Origin: JBGTSJ01 sp041940305
GTDB lineage: Bacteria; Planctomycetota; Planctomycetia; Planctomycetales; Planctomycetaceae
Direction of reading: 5' to 3'
DNA: 64,000 nt
Assembly (NCBI GenBank): GCA_041940305.1
Contig: JBGTSJ010000020.1
Coordinates: 1 to 64,000, forward strand
A program made the translations under genes and the position numbers. The notes under the pieces were generated by a model that saw only the letters and a program-made list of their open reading frames with translations, was not told the origin of the DNA and searched no databases. The first letter of the stretch is position 1. Every line of letters starts with the position of its first letter. Shown in pieces: positions 43,252-52,863 of this stretch.

Positions 43252-43271
43252 AGAGACACGAAAATGTCTCT
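43252..43271 (-). terminator. possible weak terminator downstream of the sulfatase operon
   Basis: Stem agagaca/tgtctct (7 bp, 6-base loop); on the minus strand it is followed by tgttttg. It lies 190 bp after the sulfatase stop, so the assignment is weak. Confidence 0.3.
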
Positions 43272-43461
43272 CCTCCTCATAATCCTGCAAAAGTCAGCGA
43301 ACTTCTGTGTCTCGCGTCATGAGACGGGGCAGTTTAGAGAGCTTGGCAGGTCGCGGCCGGTGTCGATGCCGCTGCTCCAGGATCCCCGATCAATTCCAGT
43401 TCGTGCCGCTTTCGGCTCGAGGCCGGTTGCCGAAGAATTCGTCGTACGACTCCGCAACGCT

Positions 43462-45135
43462 TCATTCTCCGCGATGAGTCTGCACGTTGCGTTGGCCCGC
43501 TTCGAGCTCCTGTTGTCGTCGCTGGAGAAACTCGTGTGAGATCTGAACGGCCCGGGCACGGTCGGCCTCGTCATAGTCCCAGAACTCCTGGACGACCTTC
43601 TCGCAGGCGGGGAAGTGGGAGCCATCGTCGCCGACGCGTACGCGGGTCTCGGCCAGCCGGCGCTTGAGTTGATCCACCAGGGCGGTGTTGTCCGGGTGAC
43701 CATACAGGTTCCGCGTTTCGTGCGGATCGTTGACGAGGTTGTAGAGCTCCCACCCCGGCGGAGTTTGATAGCCTCCATCGTAGTTGCACCCGTAGTAGTA
43801 GATCAGCTTGTGGGTGCGGGTGCGGATGCCCACATGGGCGGGGTTATCGTGGTGGACCATGTGCATCCAATAGCGGTAGTAGGCTGTCTCTTTCCAGTCG
43901 TCGGGAGCGACTCCGGTTTCGAGCAGCCCACGGAATGAGCGTCCCTGGACCGAGTCGGGAATTTCGGCGCCGGCGAAGTCGAGGAGCGTGGGAGCGAAGT
44001 CGACGTTCTCGATGATCGGATCGAGCTTCTGTCCGGCCGGGATCGCCTTCGGGTAACGGACGAGGAAGGGCATCCGCTGGGACTCATCGTACATCCAGCG
44101 CTTGTCCTGGTAGTCGTGCTCACCGAGCATGAAGCCCTGGTCGGCCGTGTAGACGATGAGCGTGTTGTCCAGCTGTCCGCTCTCCTCCAACCACCGAAAG
44201 AGCCGGCCGACGTTGTCGTCAATGCCCTTGATGCAGCGGAGGTACTTTTTGAGGTATGCGTTGTAGGCTAAGCGGGTGTTCTGCTCGTCGGTGTTGTCCT
44301 CCGGATCATAATCCTCCGGGAACTCGTCGGGATACAGGGCCGGGAGGTCGAGCAGATAGGAGCGACGGGGATTTCGCGCCCCGATCGAGGTCCCGATATG
44401 TGGGATCAGTTCGTCGTTGGCGCCGCGGGTGGCGATGGAGCCGAACGAGGGGTCGCGGGTCCAGAGCGACTCGGGCTCGGGGATGTCGACGTCGCGGAGG
44501 TACGACTCGTAGCGCTCGGCATTTTCGAAGTAGTCGTGAGGCGCCTTGTAGTGATGCATGAGAAAGAAAGGCTGGTCACAGTTCCAGCCCTCCTTCAGCC
44601 ACTGCAGCGACAGGTCGGTGATGACGTCGGTGGAGTGTTCGCCCGGGAAAAGGATGATGTTCTTTCCCCAGGGAAGTTCGCCTCGAACCAGGAAGCTCGG
44701 GTTGTGATAATCACCCTGGCCGGGGAGCACGCAGTAGTGGTCGAAGTCGGCCGGTTCGTCCTTGAGATGCCACTTGCCGATCATCGCCGTGTGATATCCG
44801 GCCCGTTTCATCTGAAGGGCGAGCATCTGGCTGCCGGGGGGGACGCGGCCATCGAGATCGAACACCCCGTTGATGTGGTTGTACTGGCCCGTCATGACGC
44901 AAGCGCGCGACGGCGAGCAGATTGAGTTTGTGCAGAAGACGCTGGTGAGCAGTGCGCCCTCGCGGGCGAGCCGGTCGAGATGGGGAGTAGGTGCGATCTC
45001 GGCGAGCCGACCGCCGTACGCCGAGATGGCATGGGCGGCGTGATCGTCCGACATGATGTACAGGATGTTGGGGCGATCGGCTGCAGCTATGGTTGCGGGA
45101 AGCAGCAGGACGAGGAGCAATAGGGCGAATCGCAT
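43462..45135 (-). CDS. secreted sulfatase (type I, formylglycine-dependent)
   Basis: 557 residues with a signal peptide (MRFALLLLVLLLPATIAAAD). The sulfatase signature CSPSRACVMTG places the formylglycine precursor at Cys73; the metal ligands Asp30/Asp31 (MSDDH) and the later YTADQGFMLGEHD are in place, as are the catalytic HLK-like GKWHLKDE and HHYKAPHD. It hydrolyses sulfate esters, in planctomycetes usually on algal polysaccharides. It is the last gene of a run with DUF1501, PSCyt1/DUF1553, a FecR-like protein and a sigma factor, which suggests induction by the polymer. An active formylglycine enzyme must be encoded elsewhere. Confidence 0.93.
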   Translation of the reverse strand: MRFALLLLVLLLPATIAAADRPNILYIMSDDHAAHAISAYGGRLAEIAPTPHLDRLAREGALLTSVFCTNSICSPSRACVMTGQYNHINGVFDLDGRVPPGSQMLALQMKRAGYHTAMIGKWHLKDEPADFDHYCVLPGQGDYHNPSFLVRGELPWGKNIILFPGEHSTDVITDLSLQWLKEGWNCDQPFFLMHHYKAPHDYFENAERYESYLRDVDIPEPESLWTRDPSFGSIATRGANDELIPHIGTSIGARNPRRSYLLDLPALYPDEFPEDYDPEDNTDEQNTRLAYNAYLKKYLRCIKGIDDNVGRLFRWLEESGQLDNTLIVYTADQGFMLGEHDYQDKRWMYDESQRMPFLVRYPKAIPAGQKLDPIIENVDFAPTLLDFAGAEIPDSVQGRSFRGLLETGVAPDDWKETAYYRYWMHMVHHDNPAHVGIRTRTHKLIYYYGCNYDGGYQTPPGWELYNLVNDPHETRNLYGHPDNTALVDQLKRRLAETRVRVGDDGSHFPACEKVVQEFWDYDEADRARAVQISHEFLQRRQQELEAGQRNVQTHRGE

Positions 45136-45211
45136 CGGGGGAGTTCGTCCGGTGTGTGGGAACAGGCACCGCGCCGAGGCCGTGCCGGCGCTGCAGGCTC
45201 ATGGAGATTGT

Positions 45212-46603
45212 TCAGGCGAGGAGTTCGGGGATGAGTTCGCCGCCGAACTGGCTGAGTTGCTTGTAGCGGCCGGCATGGAAGTAGGTGAGCTTGTTGTCGT
45301 CGAGTCCGAGGAGGTGCAGCAGGGTGACGTGCAGGTCCCGGATGGGGTGGACGCATTCGACGGCGGATGAGCCGAGTTCGTCGGTGGCGCCGACGACGCC
45401 CGGGCGGACTCCCCCGCCGGCGAGGAGCATGGTCATGGCGCGGTTGTTGTGGCCGCGCCCGAGAGAATAGACGCCGCCGCGCTTATTGTTGTCGGGCGTG
45501 CGTCCGAACTCGCCGGTCCAGATGACGAGAGTGTCTTCGAGGAGGCCGCGCTGCTTGAGATCGCGGATGAGGGCCGCCATCGGTTTGTCCACGCTCCGGA
45601 TGCGGTTGGTGTGGCCCCGTTCCAGGTAGTCGTGGCTGTCCCAGCCTCCGCTGAAGATCTGGACGAAGCGGACTCCCTGCTCGACGAGCCTGCGGGCCAT
45701 GAGGCATTGCCGCGCGAAGGCGCCGCAGTCGGGATCGCCCAGGCCGTACATGTCCTGCGTCTGCTGCGTCTCCTGGTCGAGGTCGACGACGCCGGGAACT
45801 TCGGTCTGCATGCGGAAGGCGAGCTCGTAGCTTTCGATGCGGGCTGCGAGTCGATCGTCGGCGGTTCCGAGGGAGTCGACATGCCGCTCGTTAAGCCAGG
45901 CGAGTTCATCGAGAGCGCGGCGCTGGTGCTCGCGGGACTTGTTGGGCTGCGACGCCAGATCGAGCAGCGGGGAGCCCTCGGGGCGGAGACGCGTTCCCTG
46001 GTACTGCGGCGGGAGGAAGCCGTTGCTCCAGTTAGTCGGCCCTCCCTGAGGCAGAGCGAGTTCAGTCATGACGACATAGCCCGGCAGGTTCTGGTTCTGG
46101 GTGCCGAGACCATACGTGGCCCAGGCGCCGACGGCCGGATCGCCGCCGAGGCGGCTGCCCGTGTTCATGTGGAACAGGGCTTCGGGGTGGTTGAGAGACT
46201 CGGCCTGGCAACCGCGGTAGTTGCAGAGCTCGTCGGCCACGAAAGGATCGGCGAGATGCACCCACTGGTCACACATGTCGAGTCCAGACTCCCCGACCTT
46301 GCGGAACGAGAAGGGACTGCCGACGAAGAACTTGAAGCCGGTTTCCTGTCCGAAGGGGAGCTTCGACTCCTGCTTGTGCCGGGCGGCGAGCTCGGGCTTG
46401 GGGTCAAAGGTGTCCATGTGCCCGGGCCCCCCCTCCATGAAGAGCATGATGACGTTCCTCGCGCGCGGGGGGAGCAGCGGCGATCTGGACGCGAGCGGAT
46501 TGACGGACCGGGTAGCATCGTCCGCGATGAGGTTCGAGAGGGCGACGGAGCCGAGGGAGGCTCCGAGGCCGTAGAGGAACGAGCGGCGTGGAACGGCGTG
46601 CAT
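45212..46603 (-). CDS. DUF1501 family secreted protein (Tat-exported)
   Basis: 463 residues from ATG 46603 (MHAVPRRSFLYGLGASLGSV, a twin-arginine signal); the frame stays open upstream but the extra 78 codons are Ser/Pro-rich noise. Landmarks: MLFMEGGPGHMDTFDPKPEL, FHMNTGSRLGG, GGWDSHDYLERG, WTGEFGRTPDNNKRGG and YSLGRGHNNRAMTMLLAGGG. It follows the PSCyt1/DUF1553 gene by 88 bp and precedes the sulfatase by 76 bp, the usual planctomycete order. Function unknown. Confidence 0.9.
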   Translation of the reverse strand: MHAVPRRSFLYGLGASLGSVALSNLIADDATRSVNPLASRSPLLPPRARNVIMLFMEGGPGHMDTFDPKPELAARHKQESKLPFGQETGFKFFVGSPFSFRKVGESGLDMCDQWVHLADPFVADELCNYRGCQAESLNHPEALFHMNTGSRLGGDPAVGAWATYGLGTQNQNLPGYVVMTELALPQGGPTNWSNGFLPPQYQGTRLRPEGSPLLDLASQPNKSREHQRRALDELAWLNERHVDSLGTADDRLAARIESYELAFRMQTEVPGVVDLDQETQQTQDMYGLGDPDCGAFARQCLMARRLVEQGVRFVQIFSGGWDSHDYLERGHTNRIRSVDKPMAALIRDLKQRGLLEDTLVIWTGEFGRTPDNNKRGGVYSLGRGHNNRAMTMLLAGGGVRPGVVGATDELGSSAVECVHPIRDLHVTLLHLLGLDDNKLTYFHAGRYKQLSQFGGELIPELLA

Positions 46604-46691
46604 GGGAGCGTATGGTGAAAGAGTGCTGTGAGGCGATGGAATGTCGAGTCGCGTTCGGCCCGCGCTGGCGCGTCGAGCTGGTGTGCGGCGA

Positions 46692-49661
46692 TCAGTTGAT
46701 GTAGAGGAACTCGTTGGTGTTGAGGAGCAGCAGACAGAGGTCGGCGAGGGCGCGGGTTTCGGGGGGGACGTCTGCAGGCTTGACGTCGGCGGTGTAGTGC
46801 TCGAAGACCGGAAGAACTTCCTGGTATTCGAAGACATCGCCGGAGAACTCTTCGACGAGGGAACGCGTGATTTCTGTGGGATAGGTCACCGGTTCGGCGG
46901 GGGTCTGCCGGTGGTAGGCGACCATGTCGGACAGGTAGGCCGCGAGGCGCCGCCGTTCGTCTGGGTCGGCGTCGCGGCCGAAGGCGAGCTGGAAGGCGCG
47001 GTTCACCTGTGCGTCGGGATCGTCCGCTTCATCCTGGAGACGGAGCGCGAATGCGATGGAGCGGTCGGTCATCAGGTCGCTGTTGAGGAGCGTGAAGACC
47101 TGGGGAGTGACGGCGGCGGATTCACGCTGCTCGCAGGATTCGTTGGGATTCGGCTGATTGAACAGCTCGGTGAAAGGGTCGGCCTGACCGCGGACGTGGT
47201 AGGTGTAGATCGTCCGCCGGTTGCGCTCAGCCGGGGTGGGGGAAGGCTGCCAGGCGGGGGCGAGGGAAAACTGAATCATCCGCGGCTGCAGGGCGACTTC
47301 CATGTTGATCTCGGGCATGACCGGGACGCCGCCGTGGCTCTCGGCGAGTTCGCCGGTGACGAGCAGGATGCCGTCGCGCAGTTCTTCGGCCGTGAGGCGG
47401 CGGCGCGGGAAATGAGAGAGCAGACGGTTGTTGGGATCGCCTGTGCGCCAGCTGTCGTCAGCGGGTATGGAGGAGCGCTGGTATGCGTCCGACAGCATGA
47501 TCTGCCGGTGGAGCCGCTTGAACGTCCAGCCTCCGGCGACGAAGTCGTGGGCGAGCTGATCGAGGAGCTGGGGATGCGTGGGCCGGGCTCCTTTTGCGCC
47601 GAAGTTATTGGAGTTGGCGGCGATGCCAACTCCGAAATGACCCTGCCAGATGCGATTGACGATGGACCGCGTGGTGAGCGGGTTGTCCGGATGAGCGATC
47701 CAGCGGGCGAGTCCCAGCCGTCGGCCGTCGATGTCGCTGGTGAGGAGGTACGGGTCTGCGGCGGAAGGATCGACGCTGGCCGGGAGCGGGCTGAGAACTC
47801 CAGGATCAACGGGTTCACCGGGAGAGGTGAGTGCTCCCCCCGTGAGAATGAATGTTGCCGGAGGCGCTCCCTGGTTGCCGCCGCGCATAATGCGGAGCTT
47901 GCGGGCCGCATTCCAGGCGAGGCCGGATGAAGGGGCGTTGTAGACGCTCTGGGCCATGGGCTCGTAGCGCTCGAGCTGGCGGGTCCAGATCCATTCGTCC
48001 TGCTCGCGAACCTTGAGCTGTCCCTCTTCGACGTGATCTAGGCCGATGTTGCGCGGGGGCTTCTCTTCGTCGGGGAGGTCCTTGCGGGCCTGTTCGTCCT
48101 CGTAGGGGAAACCGTGCTCGTCGAACCAGGCGCGGGCGGCTGCTTCGCGCTTCGCGACAAGCCGGTTCTTCTCGGAAACGGCGAACTCGAGCATCTGCTG
48201 CACGTGTGCGCGGCCGGTTTCGAAGCCGTCGCGGCTCTCTTCGGCGAGGAACGGGACCGGTCGCTCGGCCATGTGCGTCGCGGAGAAGGCGGCGTAGATG
48301 CGGTAGTAGTCGCGCGTGGGGATGGGATCGAACTTGTGGTCGTGGCATTTGACGCAGCGGAGCGTCGTCGAGAGAAAGGCCTGGCCGGTGATGTTGACGA
48401 GATCGTCCAGCCAGATCTGCCGGGCTTCGTCGGCCTCAACCATCGCGTTGTCCCACGGCCCCAGCCTGAGGAAACCGCTGGCGATGATCCACTCCGCCTC
48501 CTCGGGGGTGTAATCCCCCTGAAGCTGCGCCTGATGCATCTGCTGCGGTTTGTTCCCCTTCCAGCGCCGAACCGACTCATCAGCGAGTTCGTCCCCCGCC
48601 AGTTGCTCAACAATGAAGCGGTCGTACGGCTTGTCGCTGTTGAAGGAGCGGATGACGTAGTCGCGGTAGCGCCATATGTTTGAACGCTCGTAGTCGTTGG
48701 ACATGCCGCCGGTGTCGGCGTAGCGGGTGACGTCGAGCCAGTGGCGGGCCCAGCGTTCGCCGTAGCGGCGGCTGGCGAGGAGCCGGTCAATGAGGTCGCC
48801 CCATGCGAGCGTGGGGTCCTGCTGCGAGGCGGCGATGAAGGCGTCGATCTCGTCCGGAGTCGGCGGGAGGCCGTGCAGGTCAAAGGTTGCGCGGCGGATC
48901 AGCGTGCGTGCGTCGGCACGGGGGGCCGGGGGGATGCCGGCCTCATGGAGATTACGAATTACAAGGGCGTCAATCAGCACCGAGAGGTCCGGCGTTACAT
49001 CAGGAACGTGTGCGTCCCGAGATCCGAAACCTTGCACAAGCTCCCGCTGCTGATCCGGCGTGAGGGGCGTGACGCGCTGGAAGGCCCAGAGATCGTCCGG
49101 CTGGTAGCGGCGGTTCGTCCATTCTTCAGATGTGCCGCCGCTGGTGCGGACCGTGACTCCGTCGTCCGTCGCCGCACTCTGGCGATCTTCCTCCCGGTAG
49201 CGAGCCTGTGCGGCTTCATCGGGCCAGGGGGCGCCGGCCGCGATCCAGTCCTTGATCGTCGCGATCTGCCTGTCGGTAAGACGGTCGGCCTCCTTGGGTG
49301 GCATTTCCAGGTCGTCCCAGCGGATCGCCGGGAGCAACGTCCCCTGCTCCGGATCGCCCGGCACGATCGCGGGATCGCCGGATTCTCCGCCGCGGAGGAG
49401 GCTCTCCCGATCGGTGACGCGGAAGTCGCCCCTAATGTCGTCGGGCTCTCCGCCATGACAGCCGAGGCACTTCTGCTTGAGGAGCGGAAGAACCTTGAGC
49501 GTGAAGTCCCGTTCGGCAACGGCCGCATCATCGGCTGCCATGGCAGTTACCGGCGGCATGCAGGCCAGAAGCAGCGCCGTGCCGAAGATGCGGCGGAGCA
49601 GCGAGCCCCGCTCCAGTCTGCAATGCACAGGACGCGGATGAAGATTCTTCATGAAGAGCAT
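46692..49661 (-). CDS. planctomycete cytochrome c (PSCyt1)-DUF1549-DUF1553 secreted protein
   Basis: 989 residues from ATG 49661; a second in-frame ATG three codons later is equally possible. Signal peptide to ~43, then a PSCyt1 domain with the single heme motif CLGCHGG, followed by LEMPPKEADRLTD. Next comes DUF1549 (LIRRATFDLHGLPPTPDEID, RRYGERWARHWLDVTRYADT) and DUF1553 (LTTRSIVNRIWQGHFGVGI, LTAEELRDGILLVTGEL). C-terminus ends LLLNTNEFLYIN. Proteins of this build are thought to act in periplasmic polymer handling with DUF1501 partners; the redox role of the heme is unknown. Confidence 0.92.
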   Translation of the reverse strand: MLFMKNLHPRPVHCRLERGSLLRRIFGTALLLACMPPVTAMAADDAAVAERDFTLKVLPLLKQKCLGCHGGEPDDIRGDFRVTDRESLLRGGESGDPAIVPGDPEQGTLLPAIRWDDLEMPPKEADRLTDRQIATIKDWIAAGAPWPDEAAQARYREEDRQSAATDDGVTVRTSGGTSEEWTNRRYQPDDLWAFQRVTPLTPDQQRELVQGFGSRDAHVPDVTPDLSVLIDALVIRNLHEAGIPPAPRADARTLIRRATFDLHGLPPTPDEIDAFIAASQQDPTLAWGDLIDRLLASRRYGERWARHWLDVTRYADTGGMSNDYERSNIWRYRDYVIRSFNSDKPYDRFIVEQLAGDELADESVRRWKGNKPQQMHQAQLQGDYTPEEAEWIIASGFLRLGPWDNAMVEADEARQIWLDDLVNITGQAFLSTTLRCVKCHDHKFDPIPTRDYYRIYAAFSATHMAERPVPFLAEESRDGFETGRAHVQQMLEFAVSEKNRLVAKREAAARAWFDEHGFPYEDEQARKDLPDEEKPPRNIGLDHVEEGQLKVREQDEWIWTRQLERYEPMAQSVYNAPSSGLAWNAARKLRIMRGGNQGAPPATFILTGGALTSPGEPVDPGVLSPLPASVDPSAADPYLLTSDIDGRRLGLARWIAHPDNPLTTRSIVNRIWQGHFGVGIAANSNNFGAKGARPTHPQLLDQLAHDFVAGGWTFKRLHRQIMLSDAYQRSSIPADDSWRTGDPNNRLLSHFPRRRLTAEELRDGILLVTGELAESHGGVPVMPEINMEVALQPRMIQFSLAPAWQPSPTPAERNRRTIYTYHVRGQADPFTELFNQPNPNESCEQRESAAVTPQVFTLLNSDLMTDRSIAFALRLQDEADDPDAQVNRAFQLAFGRDADPDERRRLAAYLSDMVAYHRQTPAEPVTYPTEITRSLVEEFSGDVFEYQEVLPVFEHYTADVKPADVPPETRALADLCLLLLNTNEFLYIN

Positions 49662-49695
49662 GAGCGAATGCTGAGTCGGAAGGAGTGTGCGTCGC

Positions 49696-51336
49696 TTACG
49701 GGTGGCCGACGTCGTTGAGGCGGCGAATCTCGGCTTCCGCCAGAGGAGCCGCGAACATCAGAAACTCGTCAAGGCTGCCGTTCAGGTTGCGGATAGCGAA
49801 GCGGGGTTGGTTCCGTTCGGGAAGGTCCCAATTGCAGAGCGATGCGTCGCCGATGCGAATGCGGTCCACCAGGTATTCTTCGGGGATGGCTTCGCGGCTG
49901 AGGACTTCGCCGTTGAGATAGTGCGTGACCTCGCGCTGCGTACCGTCGTAAACGGTGGCGATCATCAGCCAGCGGCCGCTGAGCGAGGCATCCCAGAACG
50001 GCGGCGAATAGAACACGTGCTTGTCCTTCTCCCCTTTCGAGGGGTCCCACTGATCGTGCCTCTTGACGGAGAAGAAGAGGCGTCCGTCATCCATGATCTG
50101 CCAGTGGGGCTCTCCCTGCTCGTGGCCGTCGGTGAGGAAGAGCGAGTTGTACCAGCGGTCAAGGCTGTTGATCCGCACCCAGCAGATCAGCGTCAGGTTC
50201 TGGTATTCGCCCGGGACATGCAGGCGGACCCGGCTGCCGGCCGGGCTGAAATCGAGAGCACTCGCCGGCACGCCCCAGCGATTGGCGGCCGGCGTTGCCG
50301 CCACCACAGCCCCTTCGCTGGCAGTGCGCCATGCTTCGCCGGCAAGGTTCGGCAGTCGTCGCTCGGCGACGGAGTCGGTCGAGAGCGAGTAATGCGCGAT
50401 CAGCCGCGGGTCGTGCGTCAACTCATCTGAGGCCTGTTGCCATTGTTCGTAACGAGATTGCTGCCGCGTGCGGATCCGCTGCCGCAGCTCGGTCGCTCCG
50501 ACGAACTGGTCCGCAGCGGTGATGAGCGACGTTTGTCCCGGTTCGGTGCTGCGGGCAGCGTGTCCCTGCTGCAGTTGCTGAACCGGCGCTCCGCGCGGAT
50601 GCCACTCGACTTCCCCTTCGATGACGTGCACTTCGGCCCGTTCGTCCGACACGTCGACCGCGAACTCCGTCCCGAGGTCGACGACTTCGCCGGCCTGAGT
50701 AAGCAGACGGAAACCCTGCGCGGGTTCGGGGACCCTGGCGCGAACCTTGCCGCCGGTCACCGCAACTTCCGTCGGCGACAGGATCGAGAATCGCGCGTCC
50801 CCTTCCACAACCAGCGTGACGCCGCTGAAGAGCTCAAACTGCGCCAGCCCCGACTTCAGATGCAGCTCGCCCGGCGGAACAATACTGCCGGGAGCCAGCG
50901 GGGATTCCGTCTCCCAATCGGCTTCGGACTGACCTGAGAGGATCGCATAACCCGACGACTGCTGTTCTTCACCGGTGTGGGTGAGACGCGGAGCCGAATG
51001 CTGCGGGTTCGCATTAGCCTGAAGCGGACCTTCTCTCCACTGCCAGATGACGACCAGAAGCAGCACGGCACAGACGGCAACCATTGCGGAGAACGCAGTC
51101 CGCCAGCGGATGCCCGAACCCGCGTGCCGTTCGCGGCGAGTTCGCGGGAGCGGCAGTTTGTCGCCGCTCGCGGCCGCCTCGGCTTCCAGCAGCGACGTGA
51201 GCAGCACGCAATCGAAATAATCGCGACGGGCGGAGGCGTCGACTGACAGCTCGGCTTCCAGACGCACAAAATCCGCTTCGGAGATGTCTCCGTCGAGCGC
51301 CGAATCGATCAGGCGTTGAAGTTCGGTTGAGTTCAT
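49696..51336 (-). CDS. FecR-like transmembrane protein with C-terminal LamG domain
   Basis: 546 residues. An N-terminal cytoplasmic part (LQRLIDSALDGDISEADFVR) resembles anti-sigma regions, then a membrane helix (~78-100), a FecR-type domain (VTLVVEGDARFSILSPTEVA, EVVDLGTEFAVDV, EVHVIEGEVEWH) and a LamG/concanavalin-like domain (~370-535; LTLICWVRINSLDRWYNSLF, GSLDEFLMFAAPLAE). It overlaps the upstream sigma factor gene by ATGA (51333-51336). It is the likely sensor and anti-sigma partner, binding a glycan outside and the sigma factor inside. Confidence 0.85.
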   Translation of the reverse strand: MNSTELQRLIDSALDGDISEADFVRLEAELSVDASARRDYFDCVLLTSLLEAEAAASGDKLPLPRTRRERHAGSGIRWRTAFSAMVAVCAVLLLVVIWQWREGPLQANANPQHSAPRLTHTGEEQQSSGYAILSGQSEADWETESPLAPGSIVPPGELHLKSGLAQFELFSGVTLVVEGDARFSILSPTEVAVTGGKVRARVPEPAQGFRLLTQAGEVVDLGTEFAVDVSDERAEVHVIEGEVEWHPRGAPVQQLQQGHAARSTEPGQTSLITAADQFVGATELRQRIRTRQQSRYEQWQQASDELTHDPRLIAHYSLSTDSVAERRLPNLAGEAWRTASEGAVVAATPAANRWGVPASALDFSPAGSRVRLHVPGEYQNLTLICWVRINSLDRWYNSLFLTDGHEQGEPHWQIMDDGRLFFSVKRHDQWDPSKGEKDKHVFYSPPFWDASLSGRWLMIATVYDGTQREVTHYLNGEVLSREAIPEEYLVDRIRIGDASLCNWDLPERNQPRFAIRNLNGSLDEFLMFAAPLAEAEIRRLNDVGHP

Positions 51337-51875
51337 AGGGAGTTCTCAGCTGCGTTCAATCGCCGCTGCATGCACTCCAGCAGCGCCGACCGGAGCCGAT
51401 GCAGCGATACTTTCAGGCTTCCGGCGGTGCGACCGACTGAGGCTGCGTAGTCAGCGAGCGTGCCCCGGTTGGAATACCGCTGCATCAACAGCTGGCGGTC
51501 CTGCTTCCTGAGCCTGCCGAGACACGCCTGCAGCGCTTCGTACTTCTGCTGAACGTGAAAGTTGTTCTCCGCCAGCTCGGTCGCAATGACTTCCTCCAGC
51601 TCGCCGCTGAACGACAGCCTGGCGTCGCGGGCCTGCTGCTTGCGGTAGCTCAGGACCTCGTACCGCGCGATGCTGAACGCCCAGGCCTTGAAGTTGGACC
51701 CGGGCTCAAAGGCCGCGCGCTTCTCCCAGATCTTCGCATTTGCCTGCTGGGCCACGTCTCCCGCGGAAGGGTCTCCCGGCAGCAACGAGCGGACATACAG
51801 CTGCAGTGAGAGCTGATGCTTCGTCAGCTGCGACACGAATGCGGCATCCTCATCGAAGGGAGCGGGAGGCGTCAT
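51333..51875 (-). CDS. ECF-type sigma factor (Rhodopirellula/Verrucomicrobium type) heading the sulfatase run
   Basis: 180 residues from ATG 51875 (MTPPAPFDEDAAFVSQL); the frame can be extended to a TTG at 51914. Region 2: YVRSLLPGDPSAGDVAQQAN, FKAWAFSIARYEVLSYRKQQ. Region 4: LGRLRKQDRQLLMQRYSNRG followed by the helix-turn-helix LADYAASVGRTAGSLKVSLH. The stop overlaps the FecR-like gene, so sigma and sensor are co-translated. Probably drives the sulfatase/DUF1501 genes downstream. Confidence 0.88.
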   Translation of the reverse strand: MTPPAPFDEDAAFVSQLTKHQLSLQLYVRSLLPGDPSAGDVAQQANAKIWEKRAAFEPGSNFKAWAFSIARYEVLSYRKQQARDARLSFSGELEEVIATELAENNFHVQQKYEALQACLGRLRKQDRQLLMQRYSNRGTLADYAASVGRTAGSLKVSLHRLRSALLECMQRRLNAAENSL

Positions 51876-51936
51876 ACAGGCATATGTCGTGACGAAATCG
51901 GAGGTTAACTGCAAATCTGCTTTGGTTAACAGATTG

Positions 51937-52265
51937 TGGCAGAGGTCATGTACGGGCGGGAAGTTGCGATAGGGGCGTTGTCGTCACACGATGACGACCT
52001 CAGATTGGTTCTGCTTGTCCAAATGGAGATCCCGCAGACGTCGTGATACGTCGACCGAGGGGGTCTATCCCCCAAGTGAACTCGCATCGACGGAGCCGAT
52101 TGCCTTGCGCCCGGTCCTCGGTCGGATGCTTGCCGTCCGATTCGATTGCCCGACCGCCGAGCGGTGAATCCCGAGAAGACAACGGCCATCAAGACTGAGA
52201 CGCGGCTACGGAGACTAGTCATCGTCACTTCGTTCGACGTGACGCGGTCGTACGAGTAGAGGTCG
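51937..52265. other. gene-free stretch upstream of the sigma factor
   Basis: About 330 bp, expected to hold the promoter of the sulfatase run. No convincing -35/-10 pair or palindrome found, apart from two gttaac hexamers at ~51904-51931 that flank the possible TTG start. Confidence 0.35.
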
Positions 52266-52467
52266 ATGACCTCCGGCCCCCGCATCCGCTACGTTCTGGT
52301 CGACGCCGAGGACGAACCCGCCGCCCGCATCGCCGCCGGACCGCCGCTGTGGGCGCGACGTCTCGATTGAAATCCATACGGTCCGCCCCGCCACCCCAGA
52401 CGAGGTCGAACTCTGGCGCTGGCACCTCCAGAAGGTCGTCCGCGAGACCGCCCGGACGGGTGGGTAG
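52266..52467 (+). pseudogene. small frameshifted gene of unknown family
   Basis: ATG 52266 opens MTSGPRIRYVLVDAEDEP and continues to AAGPPLWARRLD, where a TGA (52368-52370) ends the frame. The next frame carries on with protein-like sequence SIEIHTVRPATPDEVELWRW and ends at TAG 52465-52467. One base change or indel near 52350-52368 would join them into a ~66-residue protein. Not recognised. Confidence 0.4.
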
Positions 52468-52608
52468 GCTCGCTTCCCCGGTCCCACCAACGCCCCACGT
52501 CCCGCGACGTGGCGGCGTTCTCTCGTGGGTGGGGCCAACGTCCGCCCCGTCCAAACCGGCCGCTACGTGGGCCAACGTGGGCGGAATGGCGCGGGGCTCC
52601 GTCGGGAC

Positions 52609-52863
52609 CGGGGCCACGTACCGGACGGGCTTGCCGAGTGCCGTTGCCAGCCGGACCTCCTCCCGGATCCCTTTGCTGTGATCCCAGCCCGCAAGCATGA
52701 GGACCACGACCTCGTCGCACCGCAGGAGGTGGTCGCCGTCGATGCGGCTCCAGAATGACCAGTCGGCCGGCAGCCCGTAGTGCACGAGCGGGTGACCAGG
52801 TACGATCGGAGAGAACACTGCTTCCCCTGACCGGAGACATGGGATGAGTTCGTGAAGCGGCAT
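52609..52863 (-). pseudogene. DUF1937 (deoxyribosyltransferase-like) gene fragment truncated by an insertion sequence
   Basis: The minus-strand frame reads VFSPIVPGHPLVHYGLPADW, SFWSRIDGDHLLRCDEVVVL and GIREEVRLATALGKPVRYV. This is the DUF1937 pattern, a small nucleoside-deoxyribosyltransferase-like family often found with phages. The N-terminal ~15-20 residues are missing: upstream of ~52863 the sequence becomes an insertion-sequence transposase on the opposite strand. Downstream the frame degenerates into Arg/Gly-rich sequence. Confidence 0.55.
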
